Assembly (NCBI GenBank): GCA_002479405.1 | Contig: DLMX01000117.1 | Location: 7,581-28,090, forward strand | Direction of reading: 5' to 3' | DNA length: 20,510 nt | Source: Methylophilaceae bacterium UBA7525 | GTDB lineage: Bacteria > Pseudomonadota > Gammaproteobacteria > Burkholderiales > Methylophilaceae | The notes under the pieces: generated by a model | Databases searched by the model: none | What the model saw: the letters and a program-made list of their open reading frames with translations, nothing else | What the model was told of the DNA's origin: nothing | Shown: one piece after another, positions 1-5,466 of the stretch | How the letters are laid out: the number at the start of each line of letters is the position of its first letter | Numbering within the stretch: position 1 is the stretch's first letter | Translations under genes and position numbers: made by a program

Positions 1-30
1 AGGCACACCCGCGGGTGTGCCTTGTTTTTT
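1..30 (+). terminator. Rho-independent terminator of an off-window gene
   Basis: A perfect 10-base inverted repeat (1-10 with 13-22) is followed two bases later by six T residues at 25-30. This is the classic intrinsic terminator layout on the plus strand. It would end a plus-strand transcript that begins before the window. A second perfect 8-base inverted repeat (32-39 with 46-53) follows; read on the minus strand it leads into A residues, so it is not a terminator for the lipoprotein gene. Confidence 0.75.
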
Positions 31-77
31 GGCTGCCGGATTGAACCGGCAGCAAGCTGCTGACCCTGCCCGGCCTG

Positions 78-407
78 TCAGGGCCGGCACTTGTAGATAT
101 CGAAAGTGCGCTCGCCGAATTTGGCCGACTCCTTGCGCACCAGCGTATCCGCTCCCTCATGCACCGCGCTGTTACGCGCCAGTTGCAGCAGATTGGCCTC
201 GACCGCCTCAACGCTGCGCGTCACAAAACCAACCTTGGTCAGCACGCTGACCGCGACCTTGCCGCGCGACTCGCAGGCAGCGACCTGATTGGCATCCGCC
301 AGCGATACGCGATCCGAGCCGGGGCGCACTTCGACCATTTTGCTGGCACAAGCAGCGACAGTCATGGTTAGAACCATCATTAACAATATCTTTTTATAAA
401 CTTTCAT
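78..407 (-). CDS. DUF4156 domain lipoprotein
   Basis: A 109-residue protein with a short basic N-terminus, a hydrophobic stretch at about residues 7-18 and a lipobox-like VAAC near residue 20, so it is probably lipid-anchored at the periplasmic side of the envelope. The mature part contains the conserved string RVSLADANQVAAC and later LLQLARN and GADTLV, ending in IYKC. This is the pattern I associate with DUF4156 lipoproteins, whose function is unknown. The length matches that family. The start is supported by an AGGAAGA ribosome site about eight bases upstream. It is transcribed alone, away from the copper genes, and nothing in the sequence ties it to them. Confidence 0.85.
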   Translation of the reverse strand: MKVYKKILLMMVLTMTVAACASKMVEVRPGSDRVSLADANQVAACESRGKVAVSVLTKVGFVTRSVEAVEANLLQLARNSAVHEGADTLVRKESAKFGERTFDIYKCRP

Positions 408-432
408 TTTCTCTTCCTGATCAATTCAACCA

Positions 433-461
433 TTCATACCATTCGGCACTCCGCTGAGCAA
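433..461 (-). promoter_or_regulatory. Candidate sigma70 promoter for the DUF4156 lipoprotein
   Basis: Read on the minus strand, TTGCTC (461-456) and TATGAA (438-433) are separated by exactly 17 bases, each matching four of six consensus positions. The -10 box lies 25 bases before the start codon at 407. This is inferred from spacing and consensus only. Confidence 0.35.
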
Positions 462-556
462 ATCAGTGCCCTTCATAACCATTCGGCCTGTGCACTCGAT
501 ATCATTATCCGAGCCACCAGCATGCGCTATAACCTTATCCTAAATTAAACTTCTGG

Positions 557-587
557 TTGGTACCCTGAAAAACAGGGAGTCAATATT
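557..587 (+). promoter_or_regulatory. MerR-type metal-responsive promoter/operator
   Basis: A -35-like TTGGTA (557-562) and a -10-like AATATT (582-587) are separated by 19 bases instead of the usual 17. The spacer begins with a perfect dyad, CCCTG-AAAAA-CAGGG (563-577). A long 19-20 base spacer with a dyad directly after the -35 box is the hallmark of promoters activated by MerR-family metal regulators (MerR, CueR, ZntR, CadR). The site would drive the secreted protein gene at 640 and perhaps the following metal-binding genes. No merR-family gene lies in this window, so the regulator would be encoded elsewhere. The assignment to this regulator class is inference. Confidence 0.5.
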
Positions 588-639
588 TTTTCCAGTAGAA
601 ATATTTACATAATGAAGAATTTAAGCGTAGCATAAAAAC

Positions 640-1059
640 ATGCATTCCAAACTTATCCGATTCGTTACGGTGTTTGTCATACTGATCTGTCTTCCATTAC
701 AGGGAATGGCAGCAGTTGTAATGCCCGCGTGTCAAGCACATGGGCAAACACATGGGCAAAAGTCGGAATTGCATACCATCGTGAATGAGTCGGATACAAA
801 TCATGATTCCATTCTCCATCAGGCCAAGTCATCTTCGAACTGCGACCAACATACCACTGAAAATCAACAAACCAAGAGCTCCACTTGTGACAAGTGCTTC
901 TTTTGCTATTTAAGTACAACACAAGCAGTCATCCCACTAGTTATCAACATTGATGTAATTGCTGCTGTTGTCATAACTGCTGCCCCTTTGGCCGCAAGCA
1001 CCAGCGCATTCTCCGTACCACCTTACCACCCGCCTCGATCGATCTCAGCCTGGTGCTGA
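640..1059 (+). CDS. Small secreted Cys/His-rich protein, probably metal-related
   Basis: I do not recognise a named family. The 139-residue protein has a Sec-type signal peptide (basic start, hydrophobic residues about 6-20, cleavage likely after GMAA). A low-complexity His/Ser/Gln-rich stretch follows at about 30-80. A cluster of cysteines at 83, 86 and 89 (CDKCFFC, a CxxCxxC arrangement) comes next, then a second hydrophobic segment at about 92-120 and a Pro-rich tail. Similar small 'CzcI-like' proteins with signal peptide, His-rich stretch and CxxC are found at the head of heavy-metal resistance clusters; that comparison is from memory and loose. The ribosome site is weak. The MerR-type promoter about 50 bases upstream and the downstream copper-binding genes suggest a metal-stress role. 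Confidence 0.6.
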   Translation: MHSKLIRFVTVFVILICLPLQGMAAVVMPACQAHGQTHGQKSELHTIVNESDTNHDSILHQAKSSSNCDQHTTENQQTKSSTCDKCFFCYLSTTQAVIPLVINIDVIAAVVITAAPLAASTSAFSVPPYHPPRSISAWC

Positions 1060-1077
1060 AGGTCGCTTAACCTTCAG
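1056..1077 (+). repeat. Hairpin across the stop codon of the 640 gene
   Basis: A perfect 8-base inverted repeat (1056-1063 with 1070-1077, 6-base loop) spans the stop codon of the secreted protein gene. No T-run follows, so it is not a textbook intrinsic terminator; it might slow decay of the upstream message or end it weakly. Confidence 0.4.
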
Positions 1078-1465
1078 GGTATAAACGCGTCCTGAGCAAC
1101 AGTTCGGGATACTGCCCCCCGATATGCCAACTTCAGCACGTTCCGGCCAACGGTAGCTTCGTTCGTCTTTCGAGGCTCGGCCGGCACATATTTAACACGC
1201 GTTCGCGAGCTCCTGGTCTCACGAATACTACATTGCATGAATGTTGTAGCAGAGGAAGGTCGATGTTTGCGTCTATGCATCAAAACAACACCCAGACGGA
1301 GTATGCCGTCAGCCGTGATGTGTATCCGGATCAATCATGTTCTGGATACACTGCATCCCATGCACATGCAATGCCAAAAAATTGCTACACCATATTATTG
1401 CAAACAGAACACAGCGCCTCCAGGAAAGTTTCTGAAATTTATCAAACAGATAAGGAATATTAATC
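1078..1465. other. Intergenic stretch without a convincing gene
   Basis: About 390 bases separate the secreted Cys/His protein from the Met-rich protein. Short open frames exist on both strands but their translations show no family motif, no signal peptide and no good ribosome site, so I do not call them. A perfect 8-base inverted repeat, GTGTATCC (1320-1327) with GGATACAC (1344-1351), is present about 115 bases before the next gene and could be an operator or chance. The last 60 bases are AT-rich and probably contain the leader of the Met-rich gene. Confidence 0.5.
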
Positions 1466-1861
1466 ATGAAACAACAAACAATTCACAAGATAATTGTCAC
1501 TATCGCCGCCTGTAGCATCGGCGTCATTGCATTTCCTTCAATCGCTGGCCAGGATGAGTCACAGCGCCAGATGACTCAACGGGTTCTTAAGGCGAAACAA
1601 ATGCTGAAACAGGCTGAAGCTGCAAAAGGGCTGGAGCGCCAGAAACTGATGGGTGAACACATGAAAATGATGAAGGAAAACATGGAGAAGATGCAGGCCA
1701 TGAAACCCAGACCAGGCATGTCGATGGATGAGCACGAGGATTGGATGGATGAGCACCAGAAGCTCATGGACGACATGATGAGCCAGATGATGGAAGAACA
1801 TCACATGATGATGAACATGGATTGCATATCCATGGGATCTGGCGACAAGCACAAGCACTAA
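1466..1861 (+). CDS. Periplasmic Met/His-rich protein, likely copper-binding
   Basis: The 131-residue product starts with a signal peptide (hydrophobic about 9-26, ending SIAG). The rest is a charged, probably helical or coiled-coil segment very rich in methionine: over 20 of 131 residues, many as MM, MxM, HM or MMM, plus His pairs and a KHKH tail. Met clusters and Met/His motifs bind Cu(I)/Ag(I) in exported proteins such as the CopB/PcoB N-termini and CusB, so a copper-binding or copper-buffering role in the periplasm is inferred. The protein is not CopC, CopB or CusF by sequence and I do not recognise a named family. An AAGGAA ribosome site lies before the start. It is followed after 65 bases by the CusF-like gene, with a hairpin between them. 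Confidence 0.75.
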   Translation: MKQQTIHKIIVTIAACSIGVIAFPSIAGQDESQRQMTQRVLKAKQMLKQAEAAKGLERQKLMGEHMKMMKENMEKMQAMKPRPGMSMDEHEDWMDEHQKLMDDMMSQMMEEHHMMMNMDCISMGSGDKHKH

Positions 1862-1869
1862 CCGGAATA

Positions 1870-1893
1870 CCGGGCAGGCTTGGCTCTGCCCGG
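1870..1893 (+). repeat. Hairpin between the Met-rich and CusF-like genes
   Basis: A perfect 8-base inverted repeat, CCGGGCAG (1870-1877) with CTGCCCGG (1886-1893) and an 8-base loop, lies nine bases after the stop of the Met-rich gene. No T-run follows, so it is more likely an RNA-stabilising or processing hairpin inside a shared transcript than a full terminator. Confidence 0.5.
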
Positions 1894-1926
1894 ATTGGAC
1901 TTAATCCAGTAAAGGAGTTTAATACT

Positions 1927-2259
1927 ATGAAACGATACCTGATGATTGCACTGGCAAGTTTGGCTTTTGCAATCAGCTTTACACCGGTTTACGCAAACGA
2001 TATCCATCACCCCAAAGCAGAAGTACAAAAAGCCTATACCGCAAAAGGTGAAGTGATCTCCATAGACAAGGCTGCCGGCAATGTTGAATTGAAACATGAA
2101 GCTGTTACAGAACTCAATTGGCCGGCCATGACGATGTTTTTCTCTGTAGCAGATAGCTCGCAACTGGATGTGATATCTATTGGTGACCCGGTGGAATTCA
2201 AATTTGTAAACACCGGCGGCGGATTACCATCGATTACGAATGTCAAGCCTTTGAAATAA
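1927..2259 (+). CDS. cusF: CusF-like periplasmic copper-binding protein
   Basis: The 110-residue protein has a signal peptide (cleavage likely after VYA at residue 23) and a CusF domain at about 36-110. The Cu(I)/Ag(I) ligands of E. coli CusF (His36, Trp44, Met47, Met49) are all present with the same spacing: His57, Trp65, Met68 and Met70 in the string KHEAVTELNWPAMTMFF. The end, GDPVEFKF followed by ITNVKPLK, also fits the small beta-barrel. CusF delivers Cu(I) to the CusCBA pump in the periplasm, but no cusCBA is in this window, so it may act alone or with a distant pump. I chose the start at 1927 because AAGGAG sits 7 bases before it and a signal peptide follows; an in-frame ATG 105 bases upstream lies inside the previous gene. 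Confidence 0.9.
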   Translation: MKRYLMIALASLAFAISFTPVYANDIHHPKAEVQKAYTAKGEVISIDKAAGNVELKHEAVTELNWPAMTMFFSVADSSQLDVISIGDPVEFKFVNTGGGLPSITNVKPLK

Positions 2260-2342
2260 GGATATATATCAATCGAACTGTCCGATCAGCATGAGCCGAT
2301 ACATAGGCGAATGGAATGACTTTCAATATACAGCTTACGCCA

Positions 2343-2379
2343 CCTTAGAGCGACCATCTTGGCGCTGCTCGCTCTAAGG
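2343..2379. repeat. Perfect 11-base inverted repeat
   Basis: CCTTAGAGCGA (2343-2353) is exactly complementary to TCGCTCTAAGG (2369-2379) around a 15-base centre. This is much longer than expected by chance in a region of this size. There is no T-run on the plus side, so it is not a standard terminator. It could be a leader-RNA hairpin, a binding site, or a relic of mobile DNA ends. Confidence 0.6.
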
Positions 2380-2402
2380 GGATGTCAGATTAAGGAGCCG
2401 GC

Positions 2403-2440
2403 GATGCGGTTGGAAAACACATCCAACCGGCGGGAGCATC
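2403..2440. repeat. Bulged inverted repeat in the operon leader
   Basis: CGGTTGG (2407-2413) pairs perfectly with CCAACCG (2423-2429) around a 9-base loop. An outer GATG (2403-2406) can pair with CATC (2437-2440) after an asymmetric bulge. With the 11-base repeat just upstream it makes a folded block about 140 bases before the first gene of the membrane-protein run, suggesting a structured RNA leader if the transcript starts upstream. Confidence 0.45.
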
Positions 2441-2577
2441 ACCTACCCCGGCACTTCCTGGCTCTTATCGTACGTCCCGCGTAGATTTCCATTAGATAAA
2501 GCCACGTCGCGCACCTGAACTTGGGAGAACTTCTGCAAACGGTAATTTTGTAACGCTAGCGAAAAGGAGAATAAATA

Positions 2578-2847
2578 ATGAATGCACTCAACCCTTGGCG
2601 GGTCGGCATTGCAACAGCGATCACAGCAGCTATTATTAGTACAATATGCGCATTGGCGATTTATCTGTTCCCACAAGGCACAATCAACTTCGTCAATTCG
2701 TGGACGCACATAGACATAACCACACTCATGATTGACAGACCCTGGACTTTAAAGGGCTTGGCCTTGGGCGTGTTTAATGCCGCACTGACCGGTTTTCTGA
2801 CAGGCGCCCTTTTTGCGGGGTGCTATAACCTAATAAGAACGTCATGA
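2578..2847 (+). CDS. Small two-helix membrane protein, DUF5676-like
   Basis: The 89-residue protein has two predicted membrane helices: residues about 9-31 (start of helix marked by GIATAITAAII) and about 60-85 (rich in Gly/Ala/Leu, containing LTGFLTGALFAG). A short soluble loop containing WTHIDIT lies between them. Size and layout resemble DUF5676 membrane proteins, a family with no known function often found near metal-resistance genes; the match is from memory. The start has a strong AAAGGAG ribosome site. Its stop overlaps the next start by four bases (ATGA), so it is the first gene of a translationally coupled operon. Confidence 0.65.
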   Translation: MNALNPWRVGIATAITAAIISTICALAIYLFPQGTINFVNSWTHIDITTLMIDRPWTLKGLALGVFNAALTGFLTGALFAGCYNLIRTS

Positions 2848-3566
2848 TTCCGTTTCAATATGTCTGGTTTGTGTGGGCGATGCTATTCCTGATTCCCTGG
2901 GTTGTGCTGTTTATCTTTTTTCCTGCCCATCGCAAGACCATGTGGCGCATTAGCTTGGCGACTACCCCGTTCGGTCTGACCGAACCGCTGTTCGTTCCAG
3001 AGTACTGGAACCCGCCTACACTTTTTGATTTGGCTCAGAGAACCGGTTTCGATCTGGAAAGCCTGATTTTTGTCTTCGGCATCAGTGGAGTAGCAGCCGT
3101 TCTCTATTCCATCCTCGCTCATCGCAACGATATTGCCGTACCAGAACCAGAAAAACGCCGCTTCCTGCACCGCCATCATTACAAGGCCCTCTTTTCACCT
3201 GTTGTCGTTTTTCTGGCGTTATATTTCCTGCCGTGGAATCCGATCTATCCAGCCATTGCGGCAATGGCAGTAGGAGCAATGACTACGATGGCCTGCCGTC
3301 CTGACCTGAAAACCAAGACCTGGATCGGTGGCCTTCTGTTTTTTATTTACTACTCCGTCTTTTTCATCGTTCTGATAGCCAGCGCCCCCGACTATGTCGA
3401 GAGCGTGTGGAATCTGTCTGATCTCACCGGAGTTCAGTTGTTCGGTATCCCGCTGGAGGAGTTACTGTTCGCCTTTACCTTTGGCATGTATTGGGCTGGC
3501 GTGTATGAGCATCTCATGTGGCGGCAACTCATGCCAGCGCACCTTAACGTAAGGAGTAATAAATGA
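2844..3566 (+). CDS. Lycopene cyclase domain membrane protein
   Basis: The 240-residue integral membrane protein has about seven hydrophobic segments. Two signatures point to the lycopene cyclase domain (CrtYc/CrtYd-type): near residues 42-60, PFGLTEPLFVPEYWNPP followed by the soluble GFDLESLIF, and near 200-208, GIPLEELLF with its Glu pair (205-206), the conserved PxEE(L/F)xF motif of heterodimeric carotenoid cyclases. True cyclases form rings on lycopene in the membrane, but no carotenoid genes (crtE, crtB, crtI) are here and the protein sits in a copper cluster. Its substrate is therefore unknown and probably not lycopene. It overlaps both neighbours by four bases and should be co-translated with them. 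Confidence 0.8.
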   Translation: MIPFQYVWFVWAMLFLIPWVVLFIFFPAHRKTMWRISLATTPFGLTEPLFVPEYWNPPTLFDLAQRTGFDLESLIFVFGISGVAAVLYSILAHRNDIAVPEPEKRRFLHRHHYKALFSPVVVFLALYFLPWNPIYPAIAAMAVGAMTTMACRPDLKTKTWIGGLLFFIYYSVFFIVLIASAPDYVESVWNLSDLTGVQLFGIPLEELLFAFTFGMYWAGVYEHLMWRQLMPAHLNVRSNK

Positions 3567-3820
3567 TGCATAAACATGATTCGCACAATGCTGCCTTGCA
3601 ACAATCAAAGGCAAAATGGGTGTTCATTGCCTTCTTTATAATCGCCGGATATTTTCTCGTTACAGAGCATAAGGCACACATCTTCGGGTGGCTGTCAGCC
3701 TATGGGATATGGTTATTATTGCTCGCCTGTCCTTTATTGCACATATTCATGCATGGCGGCCATGGCCATGGAGATCATGGACCAGACAGCGTATCGAGCG
3801 AATCAAGCAAGGAGAGATGA
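3563..3820 (+). CDS. DUF2933 membrane protein with His-rich tail
   Basis: The 85-residue protein has two predicted helices (about 19-36 and 45-62), the conserved strings GYFLVTEHKAH and LLACPLLHIFMH, and a Gly/His-rich tail (HGGHGHGDHG). This matches DUF2933, a small membrane family of unknown function common in heavy-metal islands. The Cys-Pro in the second helix and the His-rich tail could bind metal; that is inference. Two adjacent ATG codons (3563 and 3566) follow AAGGAG at 6 and 9 bases; I keep the first. It overlaps the previous gene by four bases and ends three bases before the methyltransferase start. Confidence 0.88.
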   Translation: MMHKHDSHNAALQQSKAKWVFIAFFIIAGYFLVTEHKAHIFGWLSAYGIWLLLLACPLLHIFMHGGHGHGDHGPDSVSSESSKER

Positions 3821-3822
3821 AA

Positions 3823-4461
3823 ATGAATCATTCAGCAGATTCCGGTTATGGATTGTGGTCTTTGGTGATCATTAATTCCCTGGTATTCATCATTTTTGCT
3901 TTCAGTTTTGCAAAACCACAGAACAAGCGTGACTGGCGTTCATTCGGTGCTTTCTCAGCATTTCTGATTGCACTGTTTACCGAGATGTACGGCTACCCAC
4001 TCACAATTTACTTGCTTTCCGGCTGGCTTTCGACGCGGTTCCCCGGAATCGACTGGTTATCCCATGATGCAGGCCACTTGCTGGAAATAATGTTTGGTTG
4101 GGAGGCAAATCCACATTTCGGGCCTTTCCACATCGCAAGTATCATTCTTATCGGTGCAGGATTCTGGTTACTCGCCTCGGCATGGCAAGGACTCTACTCT
4201 GCGCAACGTGCACATAGCCTTGCAACAACGGGGCCTTATGCGCATATTCGCCATCCTCAATATGTTGGGTTCATATTGATCATGTTCGGCTTTCTACTAC
4301 AGTGGCCAACCCTGCTTACACTCGTTATGTTTCCGATTCTCGTATTCATGTACATACGTCTCGCCAAACGTGAAGAGCGAGAAGCACGCGCGGAATTTGG
4401 GGATGCGTACACCAGCTACGAGACAATGACACCTGCATTTTTCCCAAAACTGATCAAGTAA
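3823..4461 (+). CDS. ICMT/PEMT-family membrane methyltransferase
   Basis: The 212-residue membrane protein has roughly five helices. The C-terminal half has the signature of isoprenylcysteine carboxyl methyltransferase-like enzymes: GPYAHIRHPQYVGF at 137-150 (with the conserved RHPxY at 143-147), a hydrophobic turn, then AKREEREARAEFG, the Glu-Glu motif that helps hold S-adenosylmethionine. Family members methylate thiol-carboxyl groups or phospholipids at the membrane; the substrate here is unknown. I chose ATG 3823 over ATG 3817 because the AAGGAGAG ribosome site ends at 3816, leaving six bases to 3823 but none to 3817. It follows the DUF2933 gene directly, in the same operon. Confidence 0.85.
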   Translation: MNHSADSGYGLWSLVIINSLVFIIFAFSFAKPQNKRDWRSFGAFSAFLIALFTEMYGYPLTIYLLSGWLSTRFPGIDWLSHDAGHLLEIMFGWEANPHFGPFHIASIILIGAGFWLLASAWQGLYSAQRAHSLATTGPYAHIRHPQYVGFILIMFGFLLQWPTLLTLVMFPILVFMYIRLAKREEREARAEFGDAYTSYETMTPAFFPKLIK

Positions 4462-4522
4462 GTATTTGCATAACTTTCATCAAGATAGTTTCCAGTTCAA
4501 CTACTTAAAGAGGGATACCATC

Positions 4523-4777
4523 ATGCAAACAGAAAAACTGAAAGTAACAGGAATGACTTGCGGCGGCTGCAGCCACCGTGTGGGCTCTGCACTTAAGGAA
4601 ATAAACGGAGTGAATAGCGTGAGTGTGTCGCTTGGCACCGGCGAGGCCACCGTGGACTTCGACGAAAAAGTGACTTCACTCGATCATCTAAAATTGGCAG
4701 TGCAGCATGCGGGATATGGGATTGAAAGCACGACAACATCTCTCAATCCCAAGGGCAAAGGTGGATGTTGCGGTTAA
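4523..4777 (+). CDS. copZ: CopZ-like HMA copper chaperone
   Basis: The 84-residue cytoplasmic protein is a single heavy-metal-associated domain with GMTCGGC at 10-16, the Cu(I)-binding MxCxxC motif, and the usual beta-alpha-beta-beta-alpha-beta pattern through about residue 70. It would carry Cu(I) to the P1B-ATPase encoded 690 bases downstream. The tail is unusual: after the fold it continues with a Lys/Gly stretch ending GGCCG, adding a vicinal Cys pair (82-83) that could be a second metal or redox site. The start at 4523 follows AGAGGGA by eight bases; an in-frame upstream ATG at 4466 has no ribosome site and no domain match. Confidence 0.9.
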   Translation: MQTEKLKVTGMTCGGCSHRVGSALKEINGVNSVSVSLGTGEATVDFDEKVTSLDHLKLAVQHAGYGIESTTTSLNPKGKGGCCG

Positions 4778-4891
4778 TTGCCCAGCTAAAACCAATAAGT
4801 AAATTCATACCCAGAAAACCATAACAGGAGCAAAAGTCCGATTTGATATAAAAAATCATGATAAGGGACAGTTTGATGCAGAGGAGAGGAG

Positions 4892-5368
4892 ATGAAAACC
4901 TTGGTTAAAGATCCAGTGTGCGGCATGCAAGTAGAGCCTCACATGTACGCCACCGAATATTTACAGTCAAACTATGCCTTTTGTTCGAGCCAGTGCCGTG
5001 ATCGCTTTCTTGCTCATCCACATTTGTACATCGGATATCCCGGCCAAAAAGCCCCCAGGCAGGAAGGCTTGGAGGTGATGAAACAAAGGCGCTTACGCAT
5101 AGCTCAGCCCTTGTCACCAAATCAAGCGAAAAAACTAAGCGATGCTTTACAGGAATTGATGGGCATTAAATCCGTAAAAATTGATGGCGACATGATCGAA
5201 ATTAATTACGATCTATTGCAAACCACAGCCGAGGCAATAGAGACAAAAATGGATGAAATTGGCGTGCAGTTGGGTGAGGGATGGACGGAAAAACTACACC
5301 GTGTATTTGTGCACAATGTAGAGGAACTGGAAGTTGATAACCTTGAAGTGCATAAGAATCGTAGATAA
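4892..5368 (+). CDS. YHS domain protein with HMA-like C-terminal domain
   Basis: The 158-residue cytoplasmic protein has two parts. Residues 5-47 form a YHS/TRASH-type metal-binding domain: DPVCGM at 7-12, then a Cys pair in FCSSQC at 30-35 and the trailing Phe/His region. Residues about 65-140 read as a strand-helix-strand-strand-helix pattern (RLRIAQ, a helix through ALQELMG, KSVKI, MIEINY, a helix TAEAIETKMDEIG), which resembles an HMA fold lacking the CxxC. YHS domains are often fused to, or encoded beside, Cu ATPases. A strong GAGGAGAGGAG ribosome site precedes the start. It stands 98 bases before the ATPase and may deliver or sense copper for it. The second domain assignment is inferred from pattern only. 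Confidence 0.8.
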   Translation: MKTLVKDPVCGMQVEPHMYATEYLQSNYAFCSSQCRDRFLAHPHLYIGYPGQKAPRQEGLEVMKQRRLRIAQPLSPNQAKKLSDALQELMGIKSVKIDGDMIEINYDLLQTTAEAIETKMDEIGVQLGEGWTEKLHRVFVHNVEELEVDNLEVHKNRR

Positions 5369-5466
5369 GTCTCATCATGGGGGGTACAGAAGTCAGTAGC
5401 GTTGAAATCGGTTGTTGTTATACAGATCCAAAGTGTTTATTTAGTAATACATTAGCGGAGATTGGC

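Larger units (their letters stand above)
2260..2577. other. Intergenic region with strong inverted repeats
   Basis: About 318 bases with no credible gene lie between the CusF-like gene and the membrane-protein operon. Two strong inverted repeats are listed separately. The last 60 bases hold a good ribosome site (AAAGGAG) for the next gene. I see no clear sigma70 promoter, no tRNA and no recognisable transposon gene; an open frame on the minus strand across 2443-2709 has no family motif. Confidence 0.5.

Noticed and set aside
433..487. Direct repeat TTCATA(A)CCATTCGGC at 433-447 and 472-487
   Set aside because: Only two imperfect copies upstream of the lipoprotein gene; too little to call an operator or repeat element.
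1074..1515. Open frames on both strands between the two secreted protein genes
   Set aside because: Their translations have no family motif, signal peptide or good ribosome site, and one overlaps the start of the Met-rich gene in another frame.
2844..3566. Carotenoid biosynthesis locus
   Set aside because: Only the cyclase-type fold is present, with no phytoene synthase, desaturase or GGPP synthase in the window.
5377..5466. Upstream start adding 30 residues with a Cys pair to the first CopA
   Set aside because: There is no ribosome site before 5377, and the HMA domain begins only after 5467, which has a purine-rich site before it. The longer form remains possible but less likely.
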